A DNA stretch of 64,000 nt from Strix aluco (Eukaryota; Chordata; Aves; Strigiformes; Strigidae): assembly GCF_031877795.1 (NCBI RefSeq), contig NC_133970.1:46761930-46825929 (forward strand). The letters run 5' to 3'. The translations under genes and the position numbers were made by a program. Within the stretch, counting starts at the first letter, position 1, and every line of letters begins with the position of its first letter. Shown piece after piece: positions 10,866-23,984 of this stretch. The notes under the pieces are model-generated. The model worked only from the letters and a program-made list of their open reading frames with translations, had not been told where the DNA came from and did no database searches.

Positions 10866-11755
10866 TACTTGCAGCTGTAAATGGAGTGAGGTCAAGAAAC
10901 AATGGACAAATCAAAGCCCAAGAGTTTCAGACTGGATATAAGAAAAATACTTTTTCCCTATGGGAACAGTCCAGCAGTCGAACATGTTGCCCAGAGAGGC
11001 TCTGCAGTCCGTATCTTTGATGGTTCTTTCCCCTAGGTTTTCAAGGTCAGAACTAAAATGGATAAAGCCTTGAGCGAGCTAGTCAGACCTCAAGCTGACC
11101 CTGCTTTGACCACAAGGTCTCAAAACAATGAGTTTCTGATTAAGACTAAACTGTGATGCATGACAGTTTGGCTTGTGTCCCAAGGACTCCTCAACTGTTT
11201 TCCCTAGGCCTCTTTGTCTGTCTAGACAAAAGTAAAACGCTCCCTATATAACTCACTGATAGCAGACTCAAAGCCTTCAATGGGCACTTGGGCAAACTAA
11301 GATAAGGGGAACTTGAACAAAAGGACACAGAGATACAATCTAGGGAGGATGATCTCGCCAATTTAGGAAGAAGACACATGGACTTCACAGCCCATGCTCT
11401 GGAAAGAGCGGACACTGTGAAGAAGATCACGTACTTCTTCCCTCAACCACCGAAGACCCCCACTCTCTTTTTACTACGCATGCTCAGACTATGTAAATGA
11501 ATTCCAGGAACTCATTATTATAAGACACCCCTTTCCAGGAAATCTAATGAATATGTATGATTTGTGTGTATGTAACCTGATGTCCCTTGCGAGTTCGGGG
11601 GAGCCCTTATGGTGGAGAATCCCCAGGGCGACCCCAGCGCTGCTAATAAAGAATACCTGCTTAACAGGTCTATTGGATTCTGACTGTTGAGTGAATTTCT
11701 TCGTTTCACTATAGACCTTCCAAGATCCCTTCCAACCTCAGTTATCCTGTGAATG
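10866..11755 (+). mobile_element. Old CR1 3' fragment, split by an LTR
   Basis: 10866-11125 reads like a decayed CR1 ORF2 end (TTTCAGACTGGATATAAG, then GTTGCCCAGAGAGGC). 11709-11755 carries the typical CR1 tail CTTCCAACCTCAGTTATCCTG. An LTR at about 11129-11708 lies between them. No open frame survives. Confidence 0.7.
11129..11708 (+). repeat. Solo LTR, diverged type 1
   Basis: The middle (ACTCACTGATAGCAGACTCAAAG, then GACACAGAGATACAATC and ACTACGCATGCTCAGAC) matches the 10194-10849 LTR with clear divergence. The 3' part has GCTAATAAAGAATACC (polyadenylation signal) and ends CTTCGTTTCA at 11708. The 5' boundary at 11129 is a guess, and I cannot find a clean target-site duplication. Confidence 0.65.
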
Positions 11756-14700
11756 CAAAATAAAGTCTACAGAGCTCTTCTCTGATCTTTCATCTACACA
11801 AGTCTCAGGAGACATTTTCCAACAAATACAGCTTGCAAATTGATAGTCCTTACAAAGCTACCATCACAGGGGGGGAGCTCAAAAAAGCTTGAACAGCTTC
11901 CACAGTCTGCTGGCTCCAATGTAGGTGTGTTTATTCACTACCAGTTTTGCTCAGGTGCTCAAACCCAAGCACCCACATTAGCTTAATCACAGGGTGAGTA
12001 GCCACTGCCCAAGTTACTGTTTCTTTACCAGTGAAAGCATTTCTAGAGGTGTATTCACAGCAGAGGTTTTTTTTACTTTGTTTTTACAGTAAGGGGGAGG
12101 GGGGAAGAGAAGCCTTTCCCATATTAACTGGAAAGGAATTATCAAGCACCTCCTGTGCTTCTGGGGGAGCTGTGGGACAGCTCTGAAGGACTGCCAGACC
12201 TGTTCTGCATCCTCATTTGCAAGGTGGGCAAGTTGCCAGCCTGAGTTAAAAGGAGACCTGAAGTCTAGTTTATATTCCCAGCTGGGACAGCTAGCTGGGA
12301 TTTAAAACACTCATAAATTTGGGTGTGAGGGCTGCATGCATTGACAAGGGAATTAGACCATGGCTCTAAAGGACTTCTCCTTCCAACACAAGGTCAGCTC
12401 AAACAGCTCCAGTCTCCCCCTTGCCCTATTTTCCTCGAGGTCTGAATGGACACAGGCAGCGAAGGGCAGGGGCAGGAGCTTGAGGCTACGCTGCAGCCAG
12501 GGTAGTGGTAGCAGTGGCCCAGCCAGCACCCAGCAGCAGAGTGCCCAGGCTCCGCTGTCAGGGCAGGCAAGCTGCACATACCACCAGCACCTTTGGGCTG
12601 GCAGGGACAGGCTGGTCTCAATTTTTTCTTAAAAAATTGGGCCCCCCTCCTCAGCTGCCTGCCTGCTTTTCACCACTTACTCCACTCCTCTGCCTCCATG
12701 CCTCACAAACCAGTTGCCACAGTCTGTTTCCTTTCTGCTCCCACTTCTCTCCACTTCTGGAGGAAAGGGGAGATGGAACCCCTTCTTTCCTAGTTAATCA
12801 CCTGTCAACAAAATCTCCTTCAAAAAATGCACCAAACTGAGGCACCCAGGTGAGTTTAAGCAGCGCAACACACCATCCTGCCAGGGACCTGGCCAGGCCA
12901 AATATATTGTTATTAGACCCTCTGTTGCTTTCCATAAGTTTAGGCTGCCCCAAAAGTGGACTTTGGGGAAAAAAAGAAAAACAAACAAACAAAAAAATAC
13001 AACACATAGCTTTTAACCCATCTTTGACAAATTCACTTCTAATACACAACAAAGTTACGTCCAAGTCAGTAAGCCACATCCATTAAAGTGAGTAATGTTT
13101 ACATAAATACTCTATTGCTGTAGAAGTAATGATTCTTGAAAATTTAAACTGGCCATGTAAAATCTTGTAGTTGATTGAGAAAAGTTAAGACAGCATGAAG
13201 AAATAGTTTTCATCATAGGTTTTCACCATATCAAAATAAAACCAGAAGTATGCTTAGAGAAAAATCTCAATTCTTAAACTTCAAAGAAAACTATCCCATC
13301 TAAAGCCTCCAAGGCTGGGTAAGGTTTTCTAATGCTCCATGAGCAAAGAATAAAAAGTAACCAAGTATAAACTTAGAGTCTTGGGATAAACCAAAACCAT
13401 CTGTATTTATTGTACATAGGTACATTTCACAACATCTAGTTAAAACCAGAATAAAACTGTAGCGAAGTTAAAATGCTTACTCAACTGTTTAAATGCTGTA
13501 TTAATGTTTGTTAAGTTTATACAGAAAATGAACTAGTTAATTAAAATATCTCAGTGCAACATATGCTTATTTTGATAAAATTGGAGTACAGGAAGAAAAA
13601 TTGAAACCAGGAATGTCTCTCTTGTTCTACTTAAAGACAGTCAGAAAATGATGTTGCCACTGAGCACAAAAAGATACAATGTGGAGATAAAGTTCGACAA
13701 CATATTAGTCCCAGTAGCAATAGATAATAACCCTAAGAAAAAAACCAAAACAGCTCTGTGTCCTCTCCACATAAAGGAAATTAATTCTTCTTATCCTGCT
13801 GTTAAAGATTTGTTTCTCTGATATATTATTTTTTTTTTTCACTATAGAATTCTCACAGAGGAAAGTTGTGTAACAAAGATGTTCAGAACACATAAATCAC
13901 AGAAATCTACCCAATAAACAAAGATTATGCCATCACAATGTCTGACCATGGACTAGTTGCTTTTTCCAAGATTCAGTGGTACGCTGCTGCTATGCAGCAG
14001 AGGTTGTGAGCCCCCAAAACAATGAACAGGGTGTGCATGCATATTTTGTGGGGATGGTGAACTGCCTACTGGAGAACCAGTTCTGATTTCCTGGAGCTGC
14101 TTCATGTCAATTAATATTTACATATTTACTTTTTATTTACATATTTACCAAACATATTTACTTTCTTCCAATGTCACAAAGCTCCTTCAAGCAGGAAAAA
14201 CATCAAGAGTAGAGAATAAAACTGTCCATAAAATGACTTTATATTTGATCCAATTCTTGTTCTTATTCATTATCAGTTATAATTATTCTCATTCCTAGGA
14301 AATAGGGGAGAGACTTTCTAAAGCACGTACCACAGACTTGCAAATTAATTCAAGTATTTTGTAAAATTGCTTCTTTGTTAAGTGATAGCATTCCCCAAAT
14401 ATACAGTTTACTATAACATCTAGATCCTTTCATCATCCCATTACTCCCCTGGCTATTCTCGAAATATCCTTATAACAAGGAAACATTTTCAAAACATGCT
14501 CTGGCATGTTCAAGCCCAAAGCTCACCACTGCAATTCAGCTACTTGAAATTTACACCACCTCTTGTTTCCAATGTCAAATGTATCAGCATGTCCAGCTTA
14601 ATTTAAAATTTCCCCAACATTCCTGCTTAGCATTCCCACTGCAACACAAATTACTGATGCCTTAAATAAAAACAGCCCCACCCCCCCACCCCCCTCCAAA

Positions 14701-17009
14701 CCCCACCATATTTGGTTTATTTTAAATATGCTTTCATCAAAATCATCTCTCCCCTGGTTAACCATCAGTGGTTCTTACATTGCATAGTAGCTATGATCTC
14801 TACATTTGAGGTGGCATGATCAAAGGAGCCCTGGCCAGATTTGGAAAAACATTTCCACTGAGAATGGACATACTGCCTGTCAAAAGGTTATTCCCACTGC
14901 ATACAGGGAGCAGCTCATATTACTCCAGTGTAACATGGAAGTGCAGAATGAAGCTGTAGTAATACACATACATGTTTTTCTTTCCAAAAAGGGCATATGG
15001 GAGACACTGACTGGAACAGAACATCTGTATTATTATTTGAAGGGAGGGGATGGATGGGCAAGGGAAAGCTTCCTTAATCAATCCAGCTGTAGGAATCAGC
15101 CTCCTAAAAAAATACTTTCAAAATTCTGACTATTACAACAGCAATTACTTCTCTTCACTTGCTTTCTTTCCCTTTAGTTAAAAATTTATATATGCAAATA
15201 TACATCTACATGTAGATAATCGCACACATACACACAATCAGACTTTATACTCTGTGGAAGACAAAATAACTTTGGAGGCATAAATCTTAATGTCAATGAC
15301 AGGAAGGCTTTGGTGAACATTACCATAAATCTGACAAACGTATCTGTCTGCTGCAAGACCAGTCTAGACAGTCTATTGAGACATCCTAAAACACAACTGT
15401 TTGTTCCCTGTAACACCATCTGGATATGGCAACAAGAGCCGACCCAGTGCCATTCACACATGGATCAAAGCACATGCTAATACCATCATGAAGTCATACG
15501 CATAAAAAATTCAATCTAAGAACTCTATGCAATTTTCCTAAGTCTTCAGTCAAGAAATCTCAGACTTGGTGCAACTCAAGCTAAGTGTGTGAAGAGGGGG
15601 AAAGGGTGGAAAAAAAAAAAAAAGAGAGAATATTTAATGAGTTTAGCCTTCCCGAGGAATGTTAGACCACCCATTGTATTGGAAAAGGCTCATGTCACAC
15701 TTCAGTCATGGCACCCATCAGGGTGCCCCTTTACAAAATTGACCTGGAGGTTTTTTTAATTACCTGTTTCAAACAGAAAGAGTGCCCACAAATACGAGAA
15801 GCTTTCCAAGGTGTAAATCTTGTATTTTCTTATTTAAGACAGAGCTGGCAGAATTTGCAATATTGCAGACAATACTGAAAACCCCTCTCATTAAACTGCA
15901 CCATGGCACTAGATCAAAGCACCAAGGGCCCCCTATTGAACTTCTCTAAATATTACAAACATAAGAGCAAGTCTGGCTATGCAGAAACTAAAAGTAAAGC
16001 CAATTTTTTTCTGCCTCCAAAAACCAAAATATGGCTTCCCATGATACAGCTTAAAAATTTACAAGAAGTGGTATATAGCTATACTGCAAACTTTAAATTG
16101 ACAAAGCTTCATCCACTCCAAAAATAAATAAATCAAAGATTATTGGTTTTTTTCTGCATAGCTCACTTCCAACAATTTCTGGGGTGTTTTTTAAACTACT
16201 GCCCTCCAAGAGATCTTTTAATTTAATGTAATGCATTATGTAATAAATTCAACAACCTGCACAAGACATTTAGTTTTGTAATAAAATCCACCATTATTTT
16301 TTTGAAGTATCCACTAATACTAAGCTTCCAGCAATTATATCATTCCCAGCCTTTTGACCACTAAGACTGTATCTCCCATTTAAACTTTGTTTTCTTCTGA
16401 TTATTCAATTTGTAAAAGTTTATGGCAAGCAGTCTTTAGTCTTTCTGAAAAAAAACTATGCTGGTACTGAAGATGTATCAAGACAGAAAGCAAAGGCAGG
16501 TTTTAAAAACCATTTTGATACAAGCTCCATCTTTAAAAATTGACACCCTATCATTTAAGTATTTTTCTCTAATCTTTTCAAAGCAATCTAACTACTCATA
16601 TGGAAGTATTTCATATGGAAAACATTCAGGCAAGACCACAATCCTTAAATACTTCTCTTTGTAAATTCAAAAATTACAAGTGGCAAAATTTATTTATGCC
16701 ATCATGAGCAGTTCAATGCAAATTAAATAACTATTAAAACTGCATTTTAAACTTTTATAGTCTGATGTTAGTAATTTCCATATTCACAAAAAACAGAACT
16801 AGCAAGTTAACAAGAATAGCCTGTCATAAAATACTGCACCTCTAATATAATGTTTCTTAAAATTACTGTAGAAATATAAACTTAGTTCCTTTACAGATCC
16901 TGCAAAAATCCTGTAAATCTACACACACACCAAAAAAATAAATCACTGGAACTAAATTTCCAAGCACAAATAATTGTGACCTCATCACAGTCTACAATTT
17001 CCTCAAGGG
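11756..17009. other. Intergenic or intronic AT-rich stretch without a recognised gene
   Basis: No open frame here exceeds about 110 codons, and none shows a family motif. The cluster of short overlapping frames at 12350-13090 comes from a locally GC-richer patch with no coherent protein. Low-complexity items are a C-rich run at 14674-14700, an A run near 15612-15624 and several short T runs. It could be an intron or intergenic DNA of a host locus; the sequence alone does not decide. Confidence 0.5.
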
Positions 17010-17320
17010 GGGCAGCAGAGGGGGAGGTGCTGATCTCCTCTCTCTGGTGACCAGTGATAGGGCACATGGAAATGGAATGAAGCTGCGTCAGGGGAAGTTC
17101 AGATTGGACATTAGGAAAAGGTTCTTCACCAAGAGGGTGGTCGGTCACTGGAACAGGCTCCCCAGGGAAGTGGTGATGGCACCAAGCCTGTCAGAGGTCA
17201 AGGAGTGTTTGGATGATGCTCTTAGTCATACAATTTAGTTTTAGGTAGTCCTGTGAGGAGCAGTTGGACTCCATGATCCTTATGGGTTCCTTCCAACACG
17301 AGATATTCTATGATTCTAAT
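17010..17320 (+). mobile_element. CR1 LINE 3' end
   Basis: The short frame at 17047-17238 gives the CR1 ORF2 C-terminus (DIRKRFFTKRVVGHWNRLPR). It is followed by a 3' end with GGACTCCATGATCCTTATGG and TTCTATGATTCTA, the CR1 octamer-like tail. 5' truncated; no further lesion can be judged. Confidence 0.88.
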
Positions 17321-17569
17321 AAAACTCTCAGTCCAACTTGAAAAAGTATATGCTTGTAAGAATACAGATCTAAGTTCTTTACAAAGTAAAAACTTCAGAA
17401 GTTTTTAGTAAAAACTTCAGAAGAGAAAAAAGTTCAGACTGTTAGAAAGATGAAATATTCTGAGGAACTTTCTGCTAACATGCCATCAGAAGGGCCAATT
17501 CTAATAACTTTTTTTTAGTGGTATAGATTAAATACAATTTCATCTTTTTCTAGAGGATTAATATTCCAG

Positions 17570-17594
17570 AAAAAAAAAAAAAAAAAAAAAAAAA
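17570..17594. repeat. A25 homopolymer
   Basis: Twenty-five consecutive A residues follow TTCCAG. It could be a microsatellite or the tail of an old retroposed RNA, but the upstream sequence is not recognisable as a processed copy. Confidence 0.8.
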
Positions 17595-20500
17595 GAGACA
17601 GAGAAAACTTATTTTTGAAATCAGATGACTCTTTAGGACAAAAAAAAAGTTATCAAGTAGTCTTTCCATTCAAAGTGTGTTCATGGATAAACAGAAAAAA
17701 ACCTCCGTGAAGATTTCCTGTACTAGAAAAGCCATGAAGGATTGGTCAACTTAAGACTCAAAAGACTGATAAACTATGAGACATCAAGTTTTCAGACTGT
17801 AGAGATGTTTCAAAATGAGGGAGTGAGAGATTTACAGGAATGAACTGTGCATCACAAACCAACAGTTGTTTCTACAGAAAGCAATTCATTCCCCTAGAGG
17901 AAAAAAAGTTAGAAACATACATATTGCAGTGACTTCTTATTGCATTTAAAATAGCATTAAGTGGCATTATACTAGCATTAGGCTCTTATATATAACAGAT
18001 AACCAAAGAATACATATGGACTTAGCATCTATTTATAAATAAAAACCTATAGCATCCTGTCCCCCCCCAAATTTTGACACAGATAATCATCTTTAGAGAA
18101 CTAACCTAATTCTAGATGGACCAATATCTTACCTAACTATTAAAATGTTTCAGCAGCAAATATTTAGTGAAGGGCATGTTACACAGGATTTAAAATTTCT
18201 GATAACGTCCCTTCAAGCACTGAAACAGGACAGCACTGCCATCTACTGTTCACTGCCGCAGCAGAAGCCTTTCACAATCGGACCTCTGGCTTTAAACTAC
18301 CATCTCTTAAGCACCACACAAGACAGAGCAAAATCAGAGACTGAACCTTGAGAAGCCAGTCTCAGGAAAGGCACATGCATCAGTAAACTCCTCTAGTAAT
18401 TCTATAATTCTACATAATATAAAAGGGAAGGGTTTTTTTTTAATTAAATGTCTATGAAGCACAGAATTGCAGTGCAGAGCTGAGAGCTGCAGCTGCTCCC
18501 GAGAGCAGCACATGGCACTCTAAGTCACTGGACAGCCCACCAACGCAGCTGTATACATCCCCCCCACCCCCCCCACCCCCGAACACAGACACAGTCCCTT
18601 TTCCATTTTTGAGTTCTTTTCAGAATATAAACATAAATACATCTGTTTGTATCTTGAGAAAATATCAATTTTCATACATATACAAACATTGCAAGGCTAC
18701 CCAAATTATGTACCCAGTGCTGTAAGCATAACAATCATTGTTTTTTCAAAATTTTAGCATAGCAAATTTATTTCTACTGAAATCATACCTCCATTTGAAA
18801 TATAGCTTGCAGATAGACCACACACTAGCTAATAAAAAGATATTGCATTCAGCAACTTAAAAGAGCTGCCAGGAAGTTACTGAAATGCCTAATTCATTTC
18901 AATCACAGTCTTGATATGATAAAGAATTTAGTAAAAAAGAAGCACAAGGATTTATTTGTGTCACTGAATTGCTCACGGAAAAAATAAGTTTGTCTGGTAA
19001 GTTGTTAGGGTTATATATTTGAGAATTCCACTCCAAAAGTGCTCTTCCAATTAACAACAAATTTGGATCCCCTAGAAACCACTGACACAATTTAAAGAAA
19101 AGAGAGATTAAACATTTTTTTAATGGAAGAAATCTCATATGGTATAATCATAATGCTGAGACTACTGAAACTTAATATATAAATATACCGAAGACAAATT
19201 GAACTCCATTATGAAACACAAAAAAAAAAGTTATCACTATTTTACAGGGTACAAACAGCCATGTAATTACTTCAATCATAAGGTAAGTGCCATGTAATTA
19301 CAGTACATGTTATTTATGTCTCACAGATTACATGGCAATAAAAACAAGTTACCTGTTACCATGAGTAGTAATTTGGAGCTGATGGTGACAGTTGGCAGAT
19401 GTTGAAGATAACTTTAAAAAGGTGAGAATAACTGTGAAATCTATAATTGCAATATTGTGAGGTTACACACATGGGGGTTTCATTTGTTGCTTTATTTTGG
19501 GGTTTTTTTTGTGTTTTTTGTTTGTTTGAAAAAACAAATTCTATCAAAATGTTAATGACCTTTCAGAAACCACAGGTGCAGTCTGCCCCTAGAGATCTGC
19601 AGAGATGTTACAGGTATGGTGGTCTTGGAACTTCTTAAACAAAACAATCTGTTATCAAAACATAAATATCAACATTTAATTCTGCATTGTTTCACAGAGC
19701 CAAAGATCACCCTAAGATTCTGTGCTCTAGCCTTATTCTATTTTTGCTATGTAGCTTCTCTTGCATATTTCTCTTTTGATGTTATCTTTAAGGTAACAAA
19801 CAGCTTTCCCAAAAGACCTCTGCAGTCACTCTACCTGTCTTTCTTGTTAAGAGTTCTTCAAGAATCATAGAATATACTTGCTCTGCAGAACCCACAATAG
19901 CAAGTTACAGCTTTCTCTTTATTTTCTATACCTGGTAGACAAAAAGAAATACAGATGAAATGGAAATTTTAAAAGACCAAATTTTTATACAATTCTGATC
20001 AGAAAGTGCTGACCACATTAATCATTTTCTCTCTCCAACAGATCGGGGAAGAGATTTTAATCTGAAAGCTGCTAGACTATCAAAATTTAGCCCAGAGAAT
20101 CCATCAGGAACACAAAGAAATTAGCTTTCAGATGTCAGATATAATATATACAAATTAGTAACTTTTTCTTATAAAATACATTCAGTTTTTGACTTGAAGT
20201 CACCAGTGAACAGGAGACAAAGGCAAACACTATCTGTAAGGGATGACCTTTTAAATCTTGGTTTTTAGAAAAGCAAAATTTGGGAACTGAAATCTAGATG
20301 ATGCTTCTCTTGGTAGTTCTCCTTTCTTATATTTGAAGATGATCAGCTTCGCACCCACAAATCAGAAACCTAAGAACGAGCTAATTGTCTAGGTGCCCTT
20401 TACACCCAGTGAAAGGAAAGAGGCACCTCTAAAAGCAAGACTCTTCTTGTTCTAAAATGGACATCTAAGGTCACAGGTCTACTTCGATGTTTAGATTTAG

Positions 20501-20768
20501 GGGAAATTAATCCTACCTGTAGTAAAGAAATAATTATCAACAGGATGTTCATATTGAAGATCAGTTAAGGTATTTCATTTTTCTTTGGCAAAAGAGATTA
20601 ATTCATCCATGGCAGCCTTATTAAAATCTCTCTTCATTAACAGAGTATCAGTTGCCCACCAAGACAGGAATTCTGACTGGGAATTAATACTGCAAAAAAT
20701 TATAAAAGTTGCGAAAGATAAGCGAGTGCCTAGAACTGTTAGACAAATAGTTTTTAAAGTGTCCTCTT

Positions 20769-20785
20769 GGGGGGGGGGGGGGGGG
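20769..20785. repeat. G17 homopolymer
   Basis: Seventeen consecutive G residues follow CCTCTT. Such a run can form stacked G structures and is error-prone in sequencing, so its length should be treated with care. Confidence 0.8.
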
Positions 20786-22182
20786 AGACAATTCCATTAT
20801 TAGATGGAAATTGTAGGATAACTGACAGTAACAAATAAAAGCAGGAGGAGTTTAATATGCACATCTGTCTGAGAAAAAGCAAATAATTTTCTGATGATGA
20901 AATAGTTTCCATTCCAACAATAACTCAAGAAGATGTTAAACAGCAGCTATTAATGAGAAACTTTTACATCAGCAAAGTGTGTTGAAAGAGATGGCATAGG
21001 TACTGGCTGGACTGGTAATGCTTATTGTCATTAAGGTTTGAAAAACTGGAACTGGAAAAGATCACAAGAACAGAAAGAACACAGGTGCTATGTCAATACT
21101 TACAAAAATGAAATTGGATGCCCTAAATAATTATAGGCCTGTCAGCTTGAAGTAGATTTTGTGAAGAAAAATAATTTTTATATAGTGAAATAGTTAGAGG
21201 GTCTTCATTATGAACAATTAAATTATACAGTGAATGGCAATCAACAGGTCTTACAGACAACAGACTTATTGTTTTTAAACTGGGTTTAAAAAATTAAGTC
21301 TTTATATAATATTCTTATTCTCCTGGAAGACACTCAGTTTGGCACTCTAGAACATTTTGCTTAATCCATTAGAACAATCCAATATCAAGAAAGAACTTTT
21401 AAAACTGTATAAGTTTATTTGATTTATGGGCTCCAGGATATAGCTGTAAATAAGGAGCTTTCATCGAGTGATATGTTTCTAGCATGATCCCATGGGACCT
21501 GCCCGTGCTGTTTGACATTTAACAGTACCTGTTCCAAAGAAACCCAAGAACATCAACAACAGAGAAACAAAAACAATAAATACTGAAAAAGACATTGTCA
21601 ATACATTACTAGGTGGCTAGTAGCACAGCAACGTAATTTGGAATAGATGATCCTTGAACAAATCTACAGAAGATAATCCTGTTTTAGGCAACTGGATGTG
21701 CACTGGGTTTCTTGGAAAGATCTCAGAAAGCAAATCAGAGGCCACGTCGACTATTCTGAGCACATGTAATGGTAGGTATAACAAGAAATACAAGGGTATG
21801 CACACCTGCATCTAGAAACAAGAAGGTGGTGTTTTCTACTCTGAAAATGCTTTTGGGCATGGTAGGTAAATTTTCATGTAGCATCTGTAAGGGTCAGTCA
21901 GCTTCAAAGGACTGATGTCTGCTATGCTGGGTTTGCGTGGCAAGGTTTTGGTAGTGGCGGAGCTACAGGGGTGGCTTCTGTGAGAAGATGCAGAAGCTTC
22001 CCCCATGTCCAACAGAGCCAGTTACAGCTGGCTTCAAGATGGACCTGCTGCTGGCCAAGGCCAAGCCCATCAGCAACAGTGGTAGCACCTCTGCGATAAT
22101 GTATTTAAGAAGGGGAAAAAAACCCTGCACAACAGCAGCCATGACAATATTTGAGAGAAACAACTCTGCAGACACCAAGGTC

Positions 22183-23161
22183 TTGCTGGGTAAAAAACTG
22201 GCTGGATGGCCAGGCCCAAAGAGTGGTGGTGAACAGAGTTAAATCCAGTTGGTGGCCAGTCACGAGTGGTGTCCCCCAGGGCTCGGTTTTGGGGCCACTC
22301 CTGTTTAACATCTTTATTGATGATCTAGATGAGGGGATCGAGTGCACCCTCAGTAAATTTGCGGACGACACCAAGTTGGGTGGGAGTGTTGATCTGCTCG
22401 AGGGTAGGGAGGCTCTGCAGAGAGACCTGGACAGGCTGGAGCGATGGGCTGAGGCCAACTGGAGGAGTTTCAATAAGGCCAAATGCCAGGTGCTGCACTT
22501 GGGCCACAACAACCCCCAGCAGCGCTACAGGCTTGGGGAGGAGTGGCTGGAGAGCTGCCAGTCAGAGAGGGACCTGGGGGTGTTGATTGACAGCCGGCTG
22601 AACATGAGCCAGCAGTGTGCCCAGGTGGCCAAGAAGGCCAATGGCATCCTGGCTTGTATCAGAAATAGCGTGGCCAGCAGGGACAGGGAAGGGATCTTGC
22701 CCCTGTACTTGGCGCTTTTAAGGCCGCACCTCGATGACTGTGTTCAGTTTTGGGCCCCTCACTACAAAAATGACATTGAATGACTTGAGCGTGTCCAGAG
22801 AAGGGCAACGAAGCTGGTGCAGGGTCTGGAGCACATGTCGTACGAGGAGCGGCTGAGGGAACTGGGGTTGTTTAGTCTGGAGAAGAGGAGGCTGAGGGGA
22901 GACTTCATCGCCCTCTACAAGTCCCTGAAAGGAGGCTGCAGAGAACTGGGGATGAGTCTCTTTAGCGAAGTAACAAGCGATAGGACAAGAGGTAATGGCC
23001 TCAAGTTGTGTCAGGGAAGGTTTAGACTGGATATTAGGAAGCATTTCTTTACAGAACGGGTAGTCAGGCGTTGGAATAGGCTGCCCAGGGAGGTGGTGGA
23101 GTGCCCATCCCTGGAGGTATTTAAGAGTCGGGTTGACATAGCGCTGAGGGATATGGTGTAG
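22183..23161 (+). pseudogene. CR1 ORF2 C-terminal fragment (reverse transcriptase end)
   Basis: CR1 ORF2 encodes an endonuclease plus reverse transcriptase that copies CR1 RNA at the target site. Only the RT end remains: [20 protein letters not shown], then FADDTKLGG, where FADD is the CR1 form of the catalytic YxDD box, then HLGHNN and the thumb and C-terminal region. A TGA at 22781-22783 interrupts the frame, which then continues without a shift to 23161. The fragment lacks the endonuclease and cannot work alone. Confidence 0.9.
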
Positions 23162-23245
23162 TTGAGAACTGTCAATGTTAGGCTAATGGTTGGACTAGAT
23201 GATCTTCAAGGTCTTTTCCAACCTGGACGATTCTGTGATTCTGTG
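22183..23245 (+). mobile_element. CR1 LINE, 5' truncated, with a 6-bp flanking repeat
   Basis: It carries the last third of CR1 ORF2 and the 3' end with a doubled octamer (GATTCTGTGATTCTGTG). It is flanked by AAGGTC at 22177-22182 and 23246-23251 inside the family L LTR, consistent with a short target duplication. It is close in sequence to the CR1 at 30825-31364, so both likely come from the same subfamily. Confidence 0.92.
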
Positions 23246-23984
23246 AAGGTCAAGTGAAGGAGGAGGGGGAGGAGGTGCTCCAGGTACCAGAGCAGAGATT
23301 CCCCTGCAGCCCCTGGTGCAGCCCATGGTGAGGCAGCCGTGCCCCTGCAGCCCAGGGAGGTTAACGGTGGAGCAGATCTCCACCTGCAGCCCATAGAGGA
23401 CCCCACACTGGAGCAGGTGGACGTGCCCAAAGGAGGCTGTGACCCCATGGGAAGCCCGTACTGGAGCAGGTTCCTGGCAGGACCTGTGGCCCCATGGAGA
23501 GGAGCCCACACTGGAGCAGGTTTGCTGGCAGGACTTGTGACCCTGTGGGGGACCCATGCTGGAGCAGTCTGTTACTGAGGGACTGCAGCCCATAGAAGGG
23601 ACACATGGAAAGGGCCCACGGTGAAGCTGTTCATGAAGAACTGCAGCCCATGGGAAGGAGCCCACGCTGGAGCAGGGGAAGAGTGTGAGGAGGAAGGAGC
23701 AACAGAGGCAACATGTGATGAACTGCCTGCAACCCCCAGTTGCCATCCCCCCGTGTCACTCAGGGGGAGGAAGTAGAGAAATTGGGAGTGAAGTCGAGAC
23801 CAGGAAGAAGGGAAGGGTAGGGTGAAGATGTTTTAAGATTTGGTTTTATTTCTCCTTATCCAACTCGGATTTGACAGGGAGATTAATTTATTACTGAAGT
23901 TGAGTGCATTTTGCCCATGACAGTAACTGGTAAGTGATCTCCCTGTCTTTATCTCGACCCGTGAGCCTTTTGTCATATTTTCTC

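Larger units (their letters stand above)
17321..21924. other. AT-rich stretch without a recognised gene
   Basis: Only short frames without motifs (longest 84 codons at 19616). It carries homopolymers (A25 at 17570-17594, G17 at 20769-20785, C-rich blocks near 18061 and 18559-18580). I see no LTR, LINE or RNA gene. Confidence 0.5.
21925..23984 (+). repeat. Avian ERVL-like LTR (family L), split by CR1
   Basis: It opens TGCTGGGTTTGCGTGGCAAG and has a TATA-like TATTTAAGAAGGGG near 22100. It is interrupted by CR1 at 22183-23245. The right part is GC-rich, with repeated GGAGCAGG and CTGCAGCCC motifs, and reaches a U5-like CTTTATCTCGACCC near 23950. The 3' end appears truncated at about 23984. A minus-strand relative lies at 30379-31873 and a third at 60053-60897, so this is a family repeat and not a gene, although short frames run through it. 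Confidence 0.75.

Noticed and set aside
12353..13086. Cluster of overlapping 60-111 codon frames on both strands
   Set aside because: No motif and no start context. The frames overlap one another in several phases, as random sequence of this composition would.
17570..17594. A25 run as the tail of a processed pseudogene
   Set aside because: No recognisable coding or RNA-gene sequence upstream and no flanking duplication.
11756..21924. Exons of a host gene
   Set aside because: No frame with splice-site logic or family similarity could be supported by reading. A search with bird transcripts would decide.
23195..23746. 183-codon minus-strand frame with Cys- and Pro-rich protein
   Set aside because: It lies wholly in the GC-rich repeated block of the family L LTR, and similar frames appear in the other copy. 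Composition effect, not a gene.
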